64,000 bases of DNA from Klebsiella indica (GCF_005860775.1 NZ_VCHQ01000016.1:62001-126000), one strand, 5' to 3'; counted from the first letter of the stretch, positions 32,956 through 41,897 are shown. Notes: generated by a model from the letters alone, not told the origin. Program-made: numbers and translations.

Positions 32956-33741
32956 ATGAGAGATAATCTTGTTGAACAGATTATATCTGAAGTAATGAAT
33001 AAGCAGACTGACGCCCAGACAAATAACAAAACAGCAGCCAGCTTTACCGGTTGTAGTTTAACGGAATTTGTCGGTACAGCGTTAGGGCATACCATCGGGC
33101 TGGTTATTGCTAATGTTGATCATCAACTACATGAAGCCATGAATATCGACAAGAAATATCGCTCAATTGGTATTCTTGGCGCACGCACTGGTGCCGGTCC
33201 GCATATTTTTGCTGCGGATGAGGCAATTAAAGCCACCAACAGCGAAATTCTTTCTATTGAGCTGGCACGTGATACAGAAGGCGGCGGCGGTCATGGTTGC
33301 TTAATTATCTTCGGTGCATCTGATGTGTCCGATGTTCGTCGTGCGGTTGAAGTCGCTCTGGCGGAAATTGAACGCACAATGGGTGATGTCTATGGTACGC
33401 CGGCCGGCCACCTTGAGTTCCAGTATACCGCTCGCGCCAGCTATGCCCTTAACAAGGCTTTCGGCGCACCGATCGGTAAATCCTTTGGCATGACCTGCGC
33501 TTCCCCTGCGGCGATTGGTGTGGTGGTTGCCGATGCGGCGGCGAAAGCCGCGGTGATTGAACCTGTGGGTTATGCGAGCCCGGCGAAAGGCACCAGCTTT
33601 AGTAATGAAGTGATTTTCACTTTTGCCGGTGACTCGGGTGCCGTTCGTCAGGCGGTTATTGCAGCAAGAGATGTTGGAATGCAACTGCTGTCCACCCTGG
33701 ATCCGGCGCCAATCAAATCGACAACAACACCGTACATTTGA
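32956..33741 (+). CDS. pduB: Trimeric shell protein BMC-T (PduB-like)
   Basis: PduB-type tandem-BMC trimers form gated pores. The 261-residue product has two BMC domains (GTALGHTIGLVIANVD and KSFGMTCASPAAIGVVVAD). An N-terminal amphipathic helix, NLVEQIISEVMNKQ, resembles the PduB N-terminus that links cargo to the shell. It follows the BMC-H gene by 21 bp. Confidence 0.95.
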   Translation: MRDNLVEQIISEVMNKQTDAQTNNKTAASFTGCSLTEFVGTALGHTIGLVIANVDHQLHEAMNIDKKYRSIGILGARTGAGPHIFAADEAIKATNSEILSIELARDTEGGGGHGCLIIFGASDVSDVRRAVEVALAEIERTMGDVYGTPAGHLEFQYTARASYALNKAFGAPIGKSFGMTCASPAAIGVVVADAAAKAAVIEPVGYASPAKGTSFSNEVIFTFAGDSGAVRQAVIAARDVGMQLLSTLDPAPIKSTTTPYI

Positions 33742-33785
33742 TGGCGGGCGGCAACGTGTGTGAAGTGAAGTAAGGAAAGTAGAGC

Positions 33786-35294
33786 ATGAACGATCTTGAA
33801 ATTACTCAGGCCGTTTCCCGCGTACTGAGTAAGTACACAAAAACAACGCCGGAAACTCAGGCCTCCGGCACGCCTGCTACAGCGCCCGTCGCCGATAGCG
33901 CCAGTATTGAAGCGATTGTCGCCAGCGTACTGGCGAGCCGTTTGGCAACGGCGCCAGCTGCGGAGAATGCCTCTGGCGACGGCGCTTTCGCGACAATGGA
34001 TGAGGCGATTAGCGCCGCGCAGCACGCACAGATCCAATATCGTCACTGCTCCATGCAGGATCGTGCCAGTTTTGTTGATGGAATTCGCACGCTTTTTCTG
34101 CAGGATGATGTGTTGCAGGCGATTTCCAGAATGGCGGTAGAAGAAACCGGAATGGGCAATTATGCTGACAAACTGGTGAAAAACCGCGTTGCCGCGCAAA
34201 AAACCCCTGGCATTGAAGATCTGTCAACCGGTGCGCTCAGTGGTGACGGCGGTCTGACGCTGACCGAACACTCAGCCTACGGTGTTATTGGTTCCATTAC
34301 GCCGACCACCAACCCGACGGAGACCATTATTAATAACGCCATCGGCATGCTGGCGGCGGGTAATACGGTGGTCTTTAGTCCTCATCCGCGTTCACGTAAC
34401 GTTTCACTGCATTGCGTCGCCCTGATCAACCAGCAGCTGGCACGGCTTGGCGCGCCCGCCAATCTGGTTGTGACGGTAACGCAGCCCTCGATTGATAACA
34501 CTAACGCCTTAATCAACGATCCCCGGGTCAATATGCTGGTGGCAACCGGTGGTCCGGGCATTGTCAAAACGGTTATGTCGTCAGGTAAAAAGGCGATTGG
34601 CGCTGGCGCTGGCAACCCACCTGCGGTGGTGGATGAAACCGCCAATATCGAGAAGGCCGCCCGGGATATCATCAATGGCTGCAGTTTTGATAATAACCTG
34701 CCTTGCGTGGCTGAAAAGGAGGTCATCGTTGTCAACGAGGTGGCGGATTATCTTATCCATTGCATGAAGAAAAGCGGGGCCTGGCTGCTGTGCGATAAGC
34801 AGCTTATTCAGCAGCTGCAGTCGCGGGTGTTGAATGAAAAAGGCACCGGGCCGAATACGGCGTTCGTGGGTAAAGATGCCCGCTATATTCTGCAGCAGAT
34901 AGGTATTAGCGTACCGGAAGAGATCAAAGTGATTCTGATCGAAACCGAGCGTGATCATCCTTTCGTCGTACATGAACTGATGATGCCGATTCTGCCGGTC
35001 GTGCGGGTCGAAAATGTCGATGAAGCGATCGATCTGGCGGTGAAAGTGGAACACGGTAACCGCCATACGGCCATGATGCACTCCACCAATGTGGAGAAGC
35101 TCACCAAAATGGCGCGTCTGATCCAGACCACTATTTTCGTGAAAAACGGCCCGTCATACGCAGGTATTGGTGTGGGCGGCGAAGGTCATGCCACGTTTAC
35201 CATCGCCGGGCCGACCGGGGAAGGGCTGACCTCTGCGCGCACCTTCAGCAGAAACCGCCGGTGTGTGATGGTCGAAGCGCTGAATATTCGCTGA
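33786..35294 (+). CDS. pduP: CoA-acylating propionaldehyde dehydrogenase (PduP-like)
   Basis: PduP-type enzymes oxidise propionaldehyde to propionyl-CoA with NAD. The 502-residue protein has the catalytic cysteine at about residue 307 (FDNNLPCVAEK) and the nucleotide segments GSITPTTNPTETIINNA and ATGGPGIVKTVMSSGKKA. The first 60 residues hold two amphipathic helices (LEITQAVSRVLSKYT and SIEAIVASVLASRLAT) joined by a Thr/Pro/Ala linker; they look like a double encapsulation peptide. It follows pduB by 44 bp. Confidence 0.93.
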   Translation: MNDLEITQAVSRVLSKYTKTTPETQASGTPATAPVADSASIEAIVASVLASRLATAPAAENASGDGAFATMDEAISAAQHAQIQYRHCSMQDRASFVDGIRTLFLQDDVLQAISRMAVEETGMGNYADKLVKNRVAAQKTPGIEDLSTGALSGDGGLTLTEHSAYGVIGSITPTTNPTETIINNAIGMLAAGNTVVFSPHPRSRNVSLHCVALINQQLARLGAPANLVVTVTQPSIDNTNALINDPRVNMLVATGGPGIVKTVMSSGKKAIGAGAGNPPAVVDETANIEKAARDIINGCSFDNNLPCVAEKEVIVVNEVADYLIHCMKKSGAWLLCDKQLIQQLQSRVLNEKGTGPNTAFVGKDARYILQQIGISVPEEIKVILIETERDHPFVVHELMMPILPVVRVENVDEAIDLAVKVEHGNRHTAMMHSTNVEKLTKMARLIQTTIFVKNGPSYAGIGVGGEGHATFTIAGPTGEGLTSARTFSRNRRCVMVEALNIR

Positions 35295-35319
35295 TATAAG
35301 CAGGACGGGTAACGCTGAG

Positions 35320-35619
35320 ATGAAAAAACGGATTATCAACGCGCCGACGCCAGAAACGCTGGCCATGCTGAAACGACGAATGCCATCTGAGTCACGCAGT
35401 CGTCTGGAAAGGGTTCGTATTGACGCGGTCGGGTTGATTATGTTGCCAATACCGGATTTGTACTTTTATGCCGATCAGGCCAGTAAAAGCGCACATGTTG
35501 CGGTATCGGAAATCTTTGGCAGTTGCCCGCAACATATCACAACGCTGGCCATATTCGGCGAAGTCGCCGCAGTGAATGAAGCCATGCGCGTTATTGAAGA
35601 TGATGACAATACATTCTGA
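35320..35619 (+). CDS. grpU: GrpU-like shell protein with putative Fe-S pore
   Basis: GrpU is an unusual BMC-H protein of glycyl-radical propanediol compartments reported to bind an Fe-S cluster at its pore. This 99-residue product has a BMC-like core (RIDAVGLIMLPIPDLYFYAD) and the cysteine segment IFGSCPQHITTLAIFG, consistent with the GrpU cluster motif as I remember it. It lies between the aldehyde dehydrogenase and the DJ-1 gene. The ligand residue assignment needs structural comparison. Confidence 0.75.
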   Translation: MKKRIINAPTPETLAMLKRRMPSESRSRLERVRIDAVGLIMLPIPDLYFYADQASKSAHVAVSEIFGSCPQHITTLAIFGEVAAVNEAMRVIEDDDNTF

Positions 35620-35629
35620 GAGTTCGCTT

Positions 35630-36205
35630 ATGAAAAGAATTTTGATGCTCGCAGGCGATTTCTCTGAAGACTATGAAGTCATGGTGCCATGGCAGGCATT
35701 AAGCATGTTAGGTTTCAGAGTGGATGTTGTTTGCCCAGGGAAACGCGTGGGAGAATATATTAAGACCGCAATTCATGATTTTGAAGGCGATCAAACCTAT
35801 ACCGAAAAACCCGGGCATTTATTTCGCTTAACTGCCTCCTTTGATGAAATCAGGATGCAAGAATACGGCGGCGTATACATTGTTGGCGGTCGTGCGCCAG
35901 AATATTTACGCCTCAATAAATCGGTACTGAATATTATTCATTATGCGAATAATTTTTCACTGCCCATTGCGGCAATCTGTCACGGTCCGCAAATTCTGGT
36001 GGCCGCCGGTATTTTGAAAGGAAAAAAATTAACGGGATATTTCACCCTGAAACCAGAGATTGAAATGGCCGGGGGGAGCTGGGTTACTGCAGCTGATGAT
36101 GAAGCTGTTCAGGACGGAAAGCTGGTGACGGCCACAACCTGGAAGGCGCACCCGGCAATATTACGTTATTTCATTAGTTTAATAGGTGCCAACATTATTC
36201 ACTAG
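35630..36205 (+). CDS. DJ-1/PfpI family protein
   Basis: DJ-1/PfpI proteins include deglycases, glyoxalases and chaperones. From ATG 35630 the product has 191 residues with the nucleophile elbow PIAAICHGPQILVAAG and the early acid in AGDFSEDYEVMVP. Such a gene recurs in glycyl-radical propanediol loci. A reasonable inference is repair of adducts made by reactive aldehydes, but the substrate is unknown. It starts 10 bp after grpU. Confidence 0.85.
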   Translation: MKRILMLAGDFSEDYEVMVPWQALSMLGFRVDVVCPGKRVGEYIKTAIHDFEGDQTYTEKPGHLFRLTASFDEIRMQEYGGVYIVGGRAPEYLRLNKSVLNIIHYANNFSLPIAAICHGPQILVAAGILKGKKLTGYFTLKPEIEMAGGSWVTAADDEAVQDGKLVTATTWKAHPAILRYFISLIGANIIH

Positions 36206-36284
36206 TGTATTCAGCTCTGCCGTCAGATTAAACAATTCAGGTGTGGTTGATCAATCACGCTAATATCATTTCGGGAGTTATTGT

Positions 36285-38834
36285 ATGTTAGAGAAAGGCT
36301 TTACTCATCCGACCGATCGTGTTGTAAGACTCAAAAATATGATTCTGCATGCTAAACCCTATGTGGAATCTGAGCGTGCAGTGCTGGCCACTGAGGCGTA
36401 TAAAGAAAATGAACATCTTCCTGCAATTATGCGTCGCGCAAAAGTCGTTGAAAAGATATTCAATGAATTACCCGTCACCATTCGTCCGGACGAATTAATT
36501 GTCGGTGCGGTCACCATTAATCCGCGTTCCACGGAGATCTGCCCTGAATTCTCCTACGACTGGGTTGAGAAAGAGTTCGACACCATGGAGCACCGCGTCG
36601 CTGACCCGTTCATTATTCCGAAGAAAACCGCGGATGAGCTGCATCAGGCATTTCAATACTGGCCGGGCAAAACCACCAGCTCGCTGGCCGCCTCTTATAT
36701 GTCTGAGGAGACCAAAGAGAGTATGGCCAGCGGTGTATTCACCGTGGGGAACTATTTCTTCGGCGGTGTCGGCCATGTCAGCGTCGACTACGGTAAGGTA
36801 CTGAAAATCGGTTTTCGCGGTATTATCAATGAAGTCACCCGGGCGCTGGAAAATCTTGACCGCAGTTCGCCGGACTACATTAAAAAAGAGCAGTTCTATA
36901 ACGCCGTCATCGTGAGCTATCAGGCGGCGATCAATTTCGCGCATCGCTACGCCCAGGAAGCGTCCCGTCTGGCACGGGAAGAACGCGATCCTACCCGCCA
37001 GCGTGAACTGGAACAAATTGCGCAAAACTGTACCCGCGTACCGGAATATGGCGCGACCACCTTCTGGGAAGCCTGTCAGACATTCTGGTTTATTCAGAGC
37101 ATGCTGCAGATTGAGTCCAGTGGTCACTCGATTTCTCCGGGGCGTTTTGACCAGTATATGTACCCCTATCTGGCCGCGGACAAATCGATCAGCAATGAAT
37201 TTGCTCAGGAACTGGTGGACTGCTGCTGGATCAAACTTAACGATATCAACAAAACCCGCGACGAAGTCTCTGCTCAGGCCTTCGCCGGTTATGCCGTATT
37301 CCAGAACTTGTGCGTAGGTGGCCAAACGGAAGATGGTCGCGATGCGACCAACCCGTTAACCTACATGTGCATGGAAGCCACCGCCCATGTGCGTTTGCCG
37401 CAACCCTCTTTCTCTATCCGCGTCTGGCAGGGCACCCCGGACGAGTTCCTCTATCGCGCCTGTGAACTGGTGCGTCTGGGCCTTGGCGTACCCGCCATGT
37501 ATAACGATGAGGTGATTATTCCGGCGTTGCAAAACCGCGGCGTCTCCCTGCACGATGCGCGTGACTATTGCATCATCGGTTGCGTGGAACCGCAGGCACC
37601 GCATCGTACGGAAGGCTGGCACGATGCGGCTTTCTTCAACGTGGCTAAAGTCCTGGAAATCACCCTCAACAACGGGCGGGCCGGTAACAAACAGCTCGGT
37701 CCGGTTACCGGAGAGATGACGCAGTACACCTGCATGGACGACTTCTATACCGCTTTCAAAAAACAGATGGCGCACTTTGTTCACCAGTTAGTCGAAGCCT
37801 GTAACAGCGTTGACATCGCCCATGGAGAACGCTGCCCGCTGCCGTTCCTTTCCGCGCTGGTGGATGATTGTATTGGTCGCGGTAAATCCCTGCAGGAAGG
37901 TGGCGCAATCTATAACTTTACCGGCCCGCAGGCGTTCGGCGTCGCGGATACTGGCGACTCGGTTTATGCCATTCAGAAGCAGGTGTTTGAAGATCGCCGT
38001 ATGACTCTCCAGGAGTTGAAAGGCGCGCTGGATGCTAACTTCGGTTATCCGGTTGGCGGCAACCCGCATAGCGCCGCGGAGAAATCTTCCCTGGGCGAGC
38101 AGGATATCTATGAGGTGGTCAAACGGATTATCGATCAGCACGGCTCCCTCAATCCGGCGGCGATTAAAAATGAAGTCTACCGTCAGCTCTCCGCTAACGG
38201 CGCTGGCGCCGAGTCCGCTTCAGGCAACGCGCGTTATGAAGAGATCCGCCATATTCTGGAAAACACGCCTTGTTTCGGTAACGACATCGACGACGTTGAC
38301 CTTGTTGCCCGCAACTGCGCATTGATTTACTGCCAGGAAGTGGAGAAATACACCAACCCGCGCGGCGGTCGTTTCCAGGCCGGCATCTACCCGGTATCGG
38401 CTAACGTGCTGTTTGGTAAAGACGTCAGCGCGCTGCCGGATGGCCGTCTGGCGAAAGAGCCGCTGGCGGACGGCGTATCGCCGCGTCAGGGGAAAGATAC
38501 CCTTGGCCCAACCGCTGCGGCCAACTCCGTGGCCAAGCTGGATCACTTCATCGCCTCAAACGGCACGCTCTATAACCAGAAGTTCCTGCCGTCGTCGCTG
38601 GCCGGCGAGAAAGGTCTGCGTAACTTTGGCGGACTGGTGCGCAACTACTTCGATAAGAAAGGGATGCACGTCCAGTTCAACGTTATCGATCGCAATACGT
38701 TAGTGGAGGCGCAGAAAAATCCGCAGCAGCATCAGGATCTTGTCGTTCGCGTTGCCGGCTATAGCGCCCAGTTCGTGGTGCTGGCCAAAGAAGTTCAGGA
38801 TGACATTATCAGCCGTACCGAACAGCATTTCTGA
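36285..38834 (+). CDS. Glycyl radical propanediol dehydratase (B12-independent)
   Basis: This enzyme should dehydrate 1,2-propanediol to propionaldehyde by radical chemistry. The 849-residue protein has the catalytic IIGCVEPQAP (Cys433, Glu435) and the radical loop VRVAGYSAQF (Gly825), 24 residues from the end. The GCVEP context fits the diol dehydratase and choline lyase subgroup rather than pyruvate formate-lyase. The presence of GrpU, PduL and PduF points to diols over choline, and no choline genes are seen. It has no N-terminal encapsulation extension. Confidence 0.9.
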   Translation: MLEKGFTHPTDRVVRLKNMILHAKPYVESERAVLATEAYKENEHLPAIMRRAKVVEKIFNELPVTIRPDELIVGAVTINPRSTEICPEFSYDWVEKEFDTMEHRVADPFIIPKKTADELHQAFQYWPGKTTSSLAASYMSEETKESMASGVFTVGNYFFGGVGHVSVDYGKVLKIGFRGIINEVTRALENLDRSSPDYIKKEQFYNAVIVSYQAAINFAHRYAQEASRLAREERDPTRQRELEQIAQNCTRVPEYGATTFWEACQTFWFIQSMLQIESSGHSISPGRFDQYMYPYLAADKSISNEFAQELVDCCWIKLNDINKTRDEVSAQAFAGYAVFQNLCVGGQTEDGRDATNPLTYMCMEATAHVRLPQPSFSIRVWQGTPDEFLYRACELVRLGLGVPAMYNDEVIIPALQNRGVSLHDARDYCIIGCVEPQAPHRTEGWHDAAFFNVAKVLEITLNNGRAGNKQLGPVTGEMTQYTCMDDFYTAFKKQMAHFVHQLVEACNSVDIAHGERCPLPFLSALVDDCIGRGKSLQEGGAIYNFTGPQAFGVADTGDSVYAIQKQVFEDRRMTLQELKGALDANFGYPVGGNPHSAAEKSSLGEQDIYEVVKRIIDQHGSLNPAAIKNEVYRQLSANGAGAESASGNARYEEIRHILENTPCFGNDIDDVDLVARNCALIYCQEVEKYTNPRGGRFQAGIYPVSANVLFGKDVSALPDGRLAKEPLADGVSPRQGKDTLGPTAAANSVAKLDHFIASNGTLYNQKFLPSSLAGEKGLRNFGGLVRNYFDKKGMHVQFNVIDRNTLVEAQKNPQQHQDLVVRVAGYSAQFVVLAKEVQDDIISRTEQHF

Positions 38835-38850
38835 TTTTGTCTCTCCTGTC

Positions 38851-38876
38851 CGGGCCATGCCGGGAGGCATGGCCCG
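38851..38876 (+). promoter_or_regulatory. Intercistronic hairpin between the radical enzyme and its activase
   Basis: A perfect 11-bp stem CGGGCCATGCC/GGCATGGCCCG with a GGGA tetraloop lies 16 bp after the dehydratase stop. No U-tract follows. It may be a partial terminator or an mRNA stabiliser keeping activase expression below that of the enzyme. Confidence 0.55.
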
Positions 38877-38944
38877 CTATCGGACCCGATTTTAGCGGCT
38901 GGCCTGTTTATTACCGCGTGGTCGCTTTTTTGATGAGTGATGTT

Positions 38945-39862
38945 ATGAATAGAGTCGAATACGATACCGAGGGCGTTTTATTCAATATTCAACGCTATTC
39001 GCTGCACGATGGCCCAGGTATCCGGACAATCCCTTTTTTTAAAGGCTGCCCCCTGGCGTGCAAATGGTGCAGTAATCCTGAATCGCAACGTCCGCAACCT
39101 GAGCTAATTTATAAAAAGAGCGATTGTATTCAGTGCGGGAAATGTATTGCTACCTGTAAGCAAAAGGCGCTCTCTCCCGGCAACCCCTTTTTTATCGATC
39201 GCGAACGTTGTATCCAGTGCGGTGATTGTACGCGCGTTTGTCCGACCCAGGCGCTGGAGATGAAAGGTAAACGCATGACGGTGAGTGAAGTTATGCGTGA
39301 ATTGCAGAAGGAAGAGAATCTGTTTCGTCGTTCCGGCGGCGGGGTAACGTTATCGGGCGGCGAGCCGCTGGCGCAGCCGGAATTCGCCCGTGAATTATTA
39401 AAGGCGTGCAAAGAAAAAGGCTGGCATACCGCAATAGAAACTACCGGGTTTGCCCGCAAAGAGGTGATCGAAGATGTCTTTCCGTGGATTGATCTGGCAT
39501 TGACCGATATTAAAGCGATAAATCCAGCGGTACATAAAGCGAATACCGGGGTAGATAACAGTCAAATTCTGGAAAACCTACTGCGAATTTCATTTATCAC
39601 CAACGTTATCGTCCGCATACCGGTCATTCCTGGCGTCAACGACAATCCGGAGGAGATTCGTAGCATTGCCGAATTTGCCCGCCTGATGTCCGGTGTCGAT
39701 ACTATTCATCTGCTGCCATATCATACGTTTGGCGAGAATAAATATAATTTGCTCGGCAGAATTTATCCAATGGGAGATGCCGCCGCGCACTCAGAAGAAA
39801 AAATGGACAGTCTTAAAAAAGTGGTTGAGTCAATGGGTTTTCACTGCCATATCGGCGGCTAA
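38945..39862 (+). CDS. Glycyl radical enzyme activase (radical SAM)
   Basis: The activase uses SAM and a [4Fe-4S] cluster to place the radical on the dehydratase glycine. It has the CxxxCxxC motif in FKGCPLACKWCSNPE, two ferredoxin-type clusters (CIQCGKCIATC and CIQCGDCTRVC) and the SAM-binding segment TLSGGEPLAQPEFA. I use ATG 38945 (305 residues); ATG 38933 in the same frame is equally possible because neither has a strong ribosome site. It follows its substrate gene, as is usual. Confidence 0.93.
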   Translation: MNRVEYDTEGVLFNIQRYSLHDGPGIRTIPFFKGCPLACKWCSNPESQRPQPELIYKKSDCIQCGKCIATCKQKALSPGNPFFIDRERCIQCGDCTRVCPTQALEMKGKRMTVSEVMRELQKEENLFRRSGGGVTLSGGEPLAQPEFARELLKACKEKGWHTAIETTGFARKEVIEDVFPWIDLALTDIKAINPAVHKANTGVDNSQILENLLRISFITNVIVRIPVIPGVNDNPEEIRSIAEFARLMSGVDTIHLLPYHTFGENKYNLLGRIYPMGDAAAHSEEKMDSLKKVVESMGFHCHIGG

Positions 39863-39920
39863 GCAGTAGCAGAAAGATGATTCTGGTTAATTTTAATTGT
39901 CCTCTCGTACCCACAATTCA

Positions 39921-39951
39921 TTAAGCGATATACGGCGATAATATCGCTTAA
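39921..39951. promoter_or_regulatory. Palindrome upstream of the pduF-like gene
   Basis: TTAAGCGATAT at 39921-39931 is the exact complement of ATATCGCTTAA at 39941-39951. It ends 14 bp before the start codon. It could be an operator or a translational hairpin. Confidence 0.45.
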
Positions 39952-39965
39952 GACAGGAAAATATT

Positions 39966-40790
39966 ATGAGCGAATCAACTGAGACGTTAAAAGGGCAGTG
40001 CATTGCCGAATTTCTCGGTACCGGACTGTTTATGTTCTTCGGCACCAGCGTACTTTGCGCGACCAAAGTGGCTGGCGCCAGCTTTGGCCTTTGGGAAATA
40101 TGTATCGTATGGGGCCTGGCTATATCCCTTGCCGTGTATTTGACGGCGGGGATATCCGGTGCGCATCTTAACCCGGCGGTGACTATTGCGTTATGCGTAT
40201 TTGCTAACTTTGATGTAAAAAAAGTTGTGCCCTATATTCTGGCGCAGATGGTCGGCGCGTTTTGCGGCGCGGCGCTCACTTATCTGCTGTATCACAATAT
40301 GTTTGCTGATTATGAACAACTCCACCATATGGTACGTGGAAGTCAGGATAGTCTGTACTTAGCCAGCATATTTTCGACTTATCCGGCGCCGAGTATTAGC
40401 GTCTGGCTGGCCGCGCTGGTAGAAATTGTGATTACCTCGATGCTCATCGGGCTAATTATGGCGTTGACTGATGATGGTAATGGTGTGCCTAAAGGCCCGC
40501 TGGCGCCATTATTGATTGGTTTACTGGTTGCGGTTATCGGCGCGGCAACGGCGCCATTGACCGGGTTTGCCATGAACCCTGCCCGTGATTTTGGCCCGAA
40601 ACTTTTCACCTGGCTGAACGGCTGGGGATCGATTGCAATGACGGGAGGCCGGGAAATTCCTTATTTCCTTGTCCCTCTGATCGCCCCGGTGATTGGCGGG
40701 CTTCTCGGCGCAGCCATTTATCGTTATGGCATCGGACGTAATCTGCCCGCAGCCAGAGGGGAGGAAATCGCGAAGAATACCGCAGTCTGA
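39966..40790 (+). CDS. pduF: Propanediol diffusion facilitator (PduF, MIP family)
   Basis: PduF-type glycerol-facilitator homologues let 1,2-propanediol cross the inner membrane. The 274-residue protein has six membrane helices and both NPA boxes, GAHLNPAVT and GFAMNPARDFGPKL. The arginine after the second box is retained, as in glycerol facilitators. It is the last gene of the + strand arm of the locus. Confidence 0.93.
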   Translation: MSESTETLKGQCIAEFLGTGLFMFFGTSVLCATKVAGASFGLWEICIVWGLAISLAVYLTAGISGAHLNPAVTIALCVFANFDVKKVVPYILAQMVGAFCGAALTYLLYHNMFADYEQLHHMVRGSQDSLYLASIFSTYPAPSISVWLAALVEIVITSMLIGLIMALTDDGNGVPKGPLAPLLIGLLVAVIGAATAPLTGFAMNPARDFGPKLFTWLNGWGSIAMTGGREIPYFLVPLIAPVIGGLLGAAIYRYGIGRNLPAARGEEIAKNTAV

Positions 40791-40817
40791 TCCTAATAAA
40801 TTCTCTGCGGGGTAGCG

Positions 40818-40997
40818 GTGAACGGAACCCGTGCCGTTGGGCTTATATTTATGGGGTTTGTAGGTCAGGTAAGGCGTCAGCCGCCACCTGACAGGAATAC
40901 GGGCATGACAGCTAAAACAGGCCTCTCATCCCCCCGGTGAGAACAGTGCTGGTTCCTCACATTCTGACATTCTGGTTCAGTGGGCTGTTCCGTTCAC
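40818..40997. repeat. L element 1 (180 bp)
   Basis: Bounded by GTGAACGGAAC (40818-40828) and its exact inverted copy GTTCCGTTCAC (40987-40997). It contains a 29-bp REP-like palindrome at 40864-40892 with arms GTCAGGT and ACCTGAC. Confidence 0.88.
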
Positions 40998-41032
40998 TGT
41001 GAATACGCGGATAGTTTTTCTGTCCGTTGCGT

Positions 41033-41649
41033 GTGAACGGGCAGGGGGACGTTTCGCCCGTCCCCCTGCACCCCCGGCATGGCGCTGAAAACCTGCCGCT
41101 GCGCGGTCCGCTCCACTCCGGCTTCATCTGGCGGACCGGCTGAGACGCGGCATCCTTGCCGCGACTCAGCCTCTGGCCGCCGTCCTGGCGACCAGTCCTG
41201 GATGCGCGCCTGCGTTCCCGCCAGGTTTCCCTGATGCGCCCAACCCCCCGGCGGTAAGCCCGCAGGAAACCTGCAACTGCCTGACCGCTGAAGGTGATAA
41301 AAAACTGTTTCTTTAAGCAGCGACGAATACGCTGCTGAAAGCACAAAACTCACAGCGATGCCCTGGTGCCCGCTGAAACCGGCGAACCGGAGACCCGAAG
41401 ACAAGGGCTGGACGCCAGGGATGGTGGCCAGAGGCGAATCGAGGCATGACAAAATTGCCCGGAGCAATTTTGAACAGCGCTTGCGCTGGCCCTGAAAGGG
41501 CGGGTCCCAGGGATGGGACGAGTAGTACCGAGTTGAGCCGACCGCAGGCTGAGGGTCGGGAGGTGAGCGCAGTGCGCAGCACCGGTTTCTCTGCGGGACC
41601 GCGGGGATAGTAAAGGGGGAGACGGTTTTCTCCCCCTTTACCCGTTCAC
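41033..41649. repeat. P element 1 (617-bp imperfect palindrome, long variant)
   Basis: It runs from GTGAACGGG to CCCGTTCAC. The left arm carries its own hairpin at 41138-41171 (GGCTGAG..CTCAGCC with an inner CGCGGC/GCCGCG stem). The right arm has a chain of four hairpins at 41450-41519. Both replace sequences that are complementary to each other in P2 and P3. Confidence 0.85.
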
Positions 41650-41682
41650 GGGCGACGGTCATCCATTTTCTGAGGGGTTACG

Positions 41683-41862
41683 GTGAACGGAACCCGTGGC
41701 GCAGGGCTTATATTTATGGGGTTTGTAGGTCAGGTAAGGCGTCAGCCGCCACCTGACAGGAATACGGGCATGACAGCTAAAACAGGCCTCTCATCCCCCC
41801 GGTGAGAACAGTACTGGTTCCTCACATTCTGACATTCTGGTTCAGTGGGCTGTTCCGTTCAC
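41683..41862. repeat. L element 2 (180 bp)
   Basis: It has the same 11-bp terminal inverted repeats as L1 (41683-41693 and 41852-41862) and the same REP-like palindrome. It is nearly identical to L1 apart from a few bases after the left end. Confidence 0.88.
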
Positions 41863-41897
41863 TGTGAATACGCGGATAGTTTTTCTGTCCGTTGCGT

